From Apostichopus japonicus (lineage: Eukaryota; Echinodermata; Holothuroidea; Aspidochirotida; Stichopodidae), in contig NC_092562.1 of assembly GCF_037975245.1 (NCBI RefSeq), positions 12,284,001 to 12,348,000 on the forward strand: a stretch of DNA of 64,000 bases, read 5' to 3'. The position numbers and the translations under genes were made by a program. Below the pieces are notes generated by a model that saw nothing but the letters and a program-made list of their open reading frames with translations, did not search any database and was not told where the DNA came from. Positions 61,659-64,000 of this stretch are shown piece by piece; positions within the stretch are counted from its first letter, which is position 1; every line of letters begins with the position of its first letter.

Positions 61659-63472
61659 TCACAGTCTTGATAATTGAAATCCTTCATACTGTTCAGATGG
61701 TAAAGCTTCTCTAATCCTCCTCACTGCATAGGATGGGAGAACAACATAAATCTCCTTCCCTAAAAACTGCTAGCTCATCGTGCAAGTTGTCTGTATGCTG
61801 TGTGTCTGTATTTCCTGTAAAATAATCATATGAAAACCAGCTATAAAAGATGAAGACGCACAAAAGCTTGGTAGCCATCTGGGGACGTCAATTTTAAAAT
61901 AAATTTCTATATAATTTCCAGAATTTGCTTGGCCCCTAAATCTGCCTCCCGTAAAGTAAGCCTAGCTATGCCATTTATACAAACTGATCATTGTATCTCT
62001 GGGACTAAAATTTGTAAATGGATCGTGCACAAGCATGGTGGACATTTTTTTGTGTGGCATTTGGTTCCATGGCTCAGTGTTAATGACTACTATGTCAGTC
62101 AGCATGATAAGGGTTAACCTCAAGGGCATTACACAAGTTTTTGGACAAAATGACCTAATCAGAAGCAGGTTTTGAACATGGTGCACAAATTTTCTTGATC
62201 AAATCTATATCTTAATGTTATTCCTTTCACAACGAAACAAAACTAAACTATGAATACACCCTCTGTATTGTTACATCTTTCAACAGCAGGTCAGAGCAAT
62301 GAATAAAGGTATACAACAAAAATAATGTATTCTATACTTACTCTTGGATCTTGTTTTCCTGTGCCTGTGCACGTCCACCATACTGTTGACGGTACATGTA
62401 GTAGGTTGTCTGAAGAAACAATGGGTTCAGGCACATAGCTTCAAAACCTGGGTGTAAGGTGATGCATGCAGCATATTCTTCATCCATCACAGTCCTTACT
62501 TATCTATTTCGCTGCAGCATCTACACTCCCTTGCTGTAGGCATCACAGCACATAGGCCACAATGACACCTGTAAACAATACAAACCAGTTCAAATAATAT
62601 ACAGCCAATTCAATGACTTCATACCGACCTCAATTATTGGGGCATACTGTACTAACATGTCAAAATAGAAAAGGGCACCTCTGAAGGGCAATCTACCGTT
62701 GAAGCTCCTTACAAGTAACATCACTAGTAAGGAGGGGGTAGCCTCTTCTTAGAAGTCTTGCCTCTGTTGGGACAATGCTGCAAAGGAAAATAAAACAGGC
62801 CGATGTTGCCTCGTTTCCAACTCTTTCCCACTTCTGAATCCATTCCCTAGATTGAGAAAATCTGGTTATGAAATTAGCTGAAGCGGAAACGACAAAAAGC
62901 TGGTGTGAGGTGCCACCTTCTCCCTCCCCCACCCTTTCCCTGATTTGTGGTAACTTCACTAATTTGCCACTAGGCCTACAACTGCTAGGAAATTAATAAT
63001 AGGCCACCTCTGAATTTGTTGTGCACTCTTCCAATTGGCTCCTTCAATCTACTAACCAAATGAAATATGTCTGTGTGACATGTTCCTGGGGCATGTGCTG
63101 CCACAACTTTTAAGGAAAATAGTAACTTCCTTAACTTAACTCGACCGCACATTCATGTTAATTTTGCTGCCCCATCAACAAATTGGCTAGCTAAGTGTAT
63201 GAGCAAAGTTAGGAAACATTTATCGGTTCTAGGCCTAACTAGTGACACAACTATCCTATATACAGTATAGTACGCTTGGCGTAACGTTACCGTTATATTC
63301 CGTCAAGACGATCAATTTCGATATCGCTGTCCGATCCCGCTTCCTCTTCGCTGGTCTCCGGTTCGAACATGTAGGGAAAAACTTCCCCAGGATCGTCCAC
63401 CATGTCCTCCATTTCCCTTACTTCTTCGCCGTTGCTATCTAAATACTGTGTGTCAATGCCACCGGCAGCCAT
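61659..63472 (-). pseudogene. P2X7 C-terminal-domain-like protein, three exons, each broken
   Basis: Exon 1 (63472-63291) starts MAAGGIDTQYLDSNGEE and reaches FPYMFEPETSEEEAGSDSD. Exon 2 (62568-62342) starts CHCGLCAVMPTARECRCCSE, the Cys-rich metal-binding core of the P2RX7 cytoplasmic domain, and continues CITLHPGFEAMCLNP and TTYYMYRQQYGG. Exon 3 (61814-61659) holds KYRHTAYRQLAR, FLGKEIYVVLPSYAVRRIRE and ends EGFQLSRL, stop. Splice phases agree (2, 2). Defects: an in-frame TAA four bases before the exon 1 donor, a frameshift just after CCSEIDK, and a TGA followed by a frameshift after QLAR. In invertebrates this domain occurs alone, without the P2X channel, in large repeated families; its function there is unknown. 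Confidence 0.8.
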
Positions 63473-64000
63473 TTCCCGATATGTATAAGCTATGGTGTGC
63501 TGTGTATATATGCGTACTACAGTGCATGTATAGAAACTGTATGTGGTACTGGTAGCAATAAGCAGTTCCAAGCGACGATATCATGCACTTTCGACTTGGT
63601 AAACAAATGACGTCATTTGTTTTCGGCTTTCCCTGAACGAGTTAATCTAGCCGATTTTTGCGTAGTTTATGTTGCTTGATAGGAAGAAAATGCAAGGAAT
63701 TTATGAAAAAAGAAGTCAATGGATGTTTTGTTCGATGTCTTATGTATCAATTTGTGATTTTTCATCTTAATCCAAATCTTAACTTTCTTGTAACAGACTG
63801 CTGAAAAAGGTAATATTTTCGAGAAGTTTGAGATTTCTCCATACCCAATGCACTGCGCAAAACATATACAGTTTGCACTCTTCTGCGCTCCCCCCCGTGA
63901 CGTCACTGATTCTATTACGTAATAGTACTTTTTACCGATTTCTACCCCTTTGGAGACGGAAAAAAATCGCGGTGTTGGGTTTTTGTTAATGTAAGAATTG
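63473..64000. promoter_or_regulatory. Upstream region with two CRE-type palindromes
   Basis: A perfect 22-bp palindrome lies at 63601-63622, centred on tgacgtca, about 130 bp before the ATG of the P2X7-C-like copy. A second palindrome gtgacgtcac lies at 63897-63906. TGACGTCA is the consensus for CREB/ATF bZIP factors. The rest of the stretch is AT-rich without a gene. Confidence 0.5.

Overview
The window looks like a piece of an AT-rich animal genome, most likely a marine invertebrate deuterostome. An echinoderm is my best guess. The grounds are spliced exons with GT/AG borders, HYR and Calx-beta extracellular modules, a P2X7-C-like gene copy, DIRS-type tyrosine-recombinase retrotransposons, DUF4806-type proteins and abundant satellite DNA. 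No bacterial operons, rRNA or tRNA genes were recognised. The species call is inference.

Layout. 1-7960: three diverged tandem copies of a 2.3-3.2 kb segment with no recognisable gene. 8607-10953: a DIRS fragment (gag-like ORF plus broken RT, minus strand). 11309-13632: the 3' exons of a BEN-domain gene (plus strand), the best candidate for an intact host gene. 13830-15125: a GGTAAA-rich minisatellite that changes strand at a palindrome. 15339-20643: a decayed transposase of the animal EnSpm/CACTA-like type followed by a decayed DUF4806-like partner. 22255-23460: a dimeric 302/605 bp tandem repeat. 25741-26538: an interspersed element that returns inverted at 50921-51801.

29154-48389 (minus strand): three phase-1 exons of a large extracellular-domain gene. 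One Calx-beta domain is split over two exons 17.6 kb apart, followed by an HYR exon. The long intron carries a DUF4806-like exon remnant, a hAT-like MITE, an internally deleted DIRS element with both inverted terminal repeats and a probable internal complementary region, and a decayed copy of an expanded, unnamed Cys/His gene family.

50534-57858: about 4 kb of ~31 bp satellite, interrupted by an 881 bp TIR element and by a 3.2 kb element with about ten copies of the 14-mer GTCACGCGAGTCAC. That second element itself holds a nested insertion. 58020-60812: a promoter-like CpG-containing stretch, a non-coding first exon and an unrecognised short gene. 61659-63472 (minus): a three-exon copy of a P2X7-C-domain protein with a nonsense codon or frame break in each exon, behind CRE-type palindromes.

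Most protein-like sequence here is transposon-derived or decayed. The host coding content I would defend is the BEN-domain gene and the HYR/Calx-beta gene. Many reading frames in the window start at TTG or CTG, so their starts are not evidence of translation.
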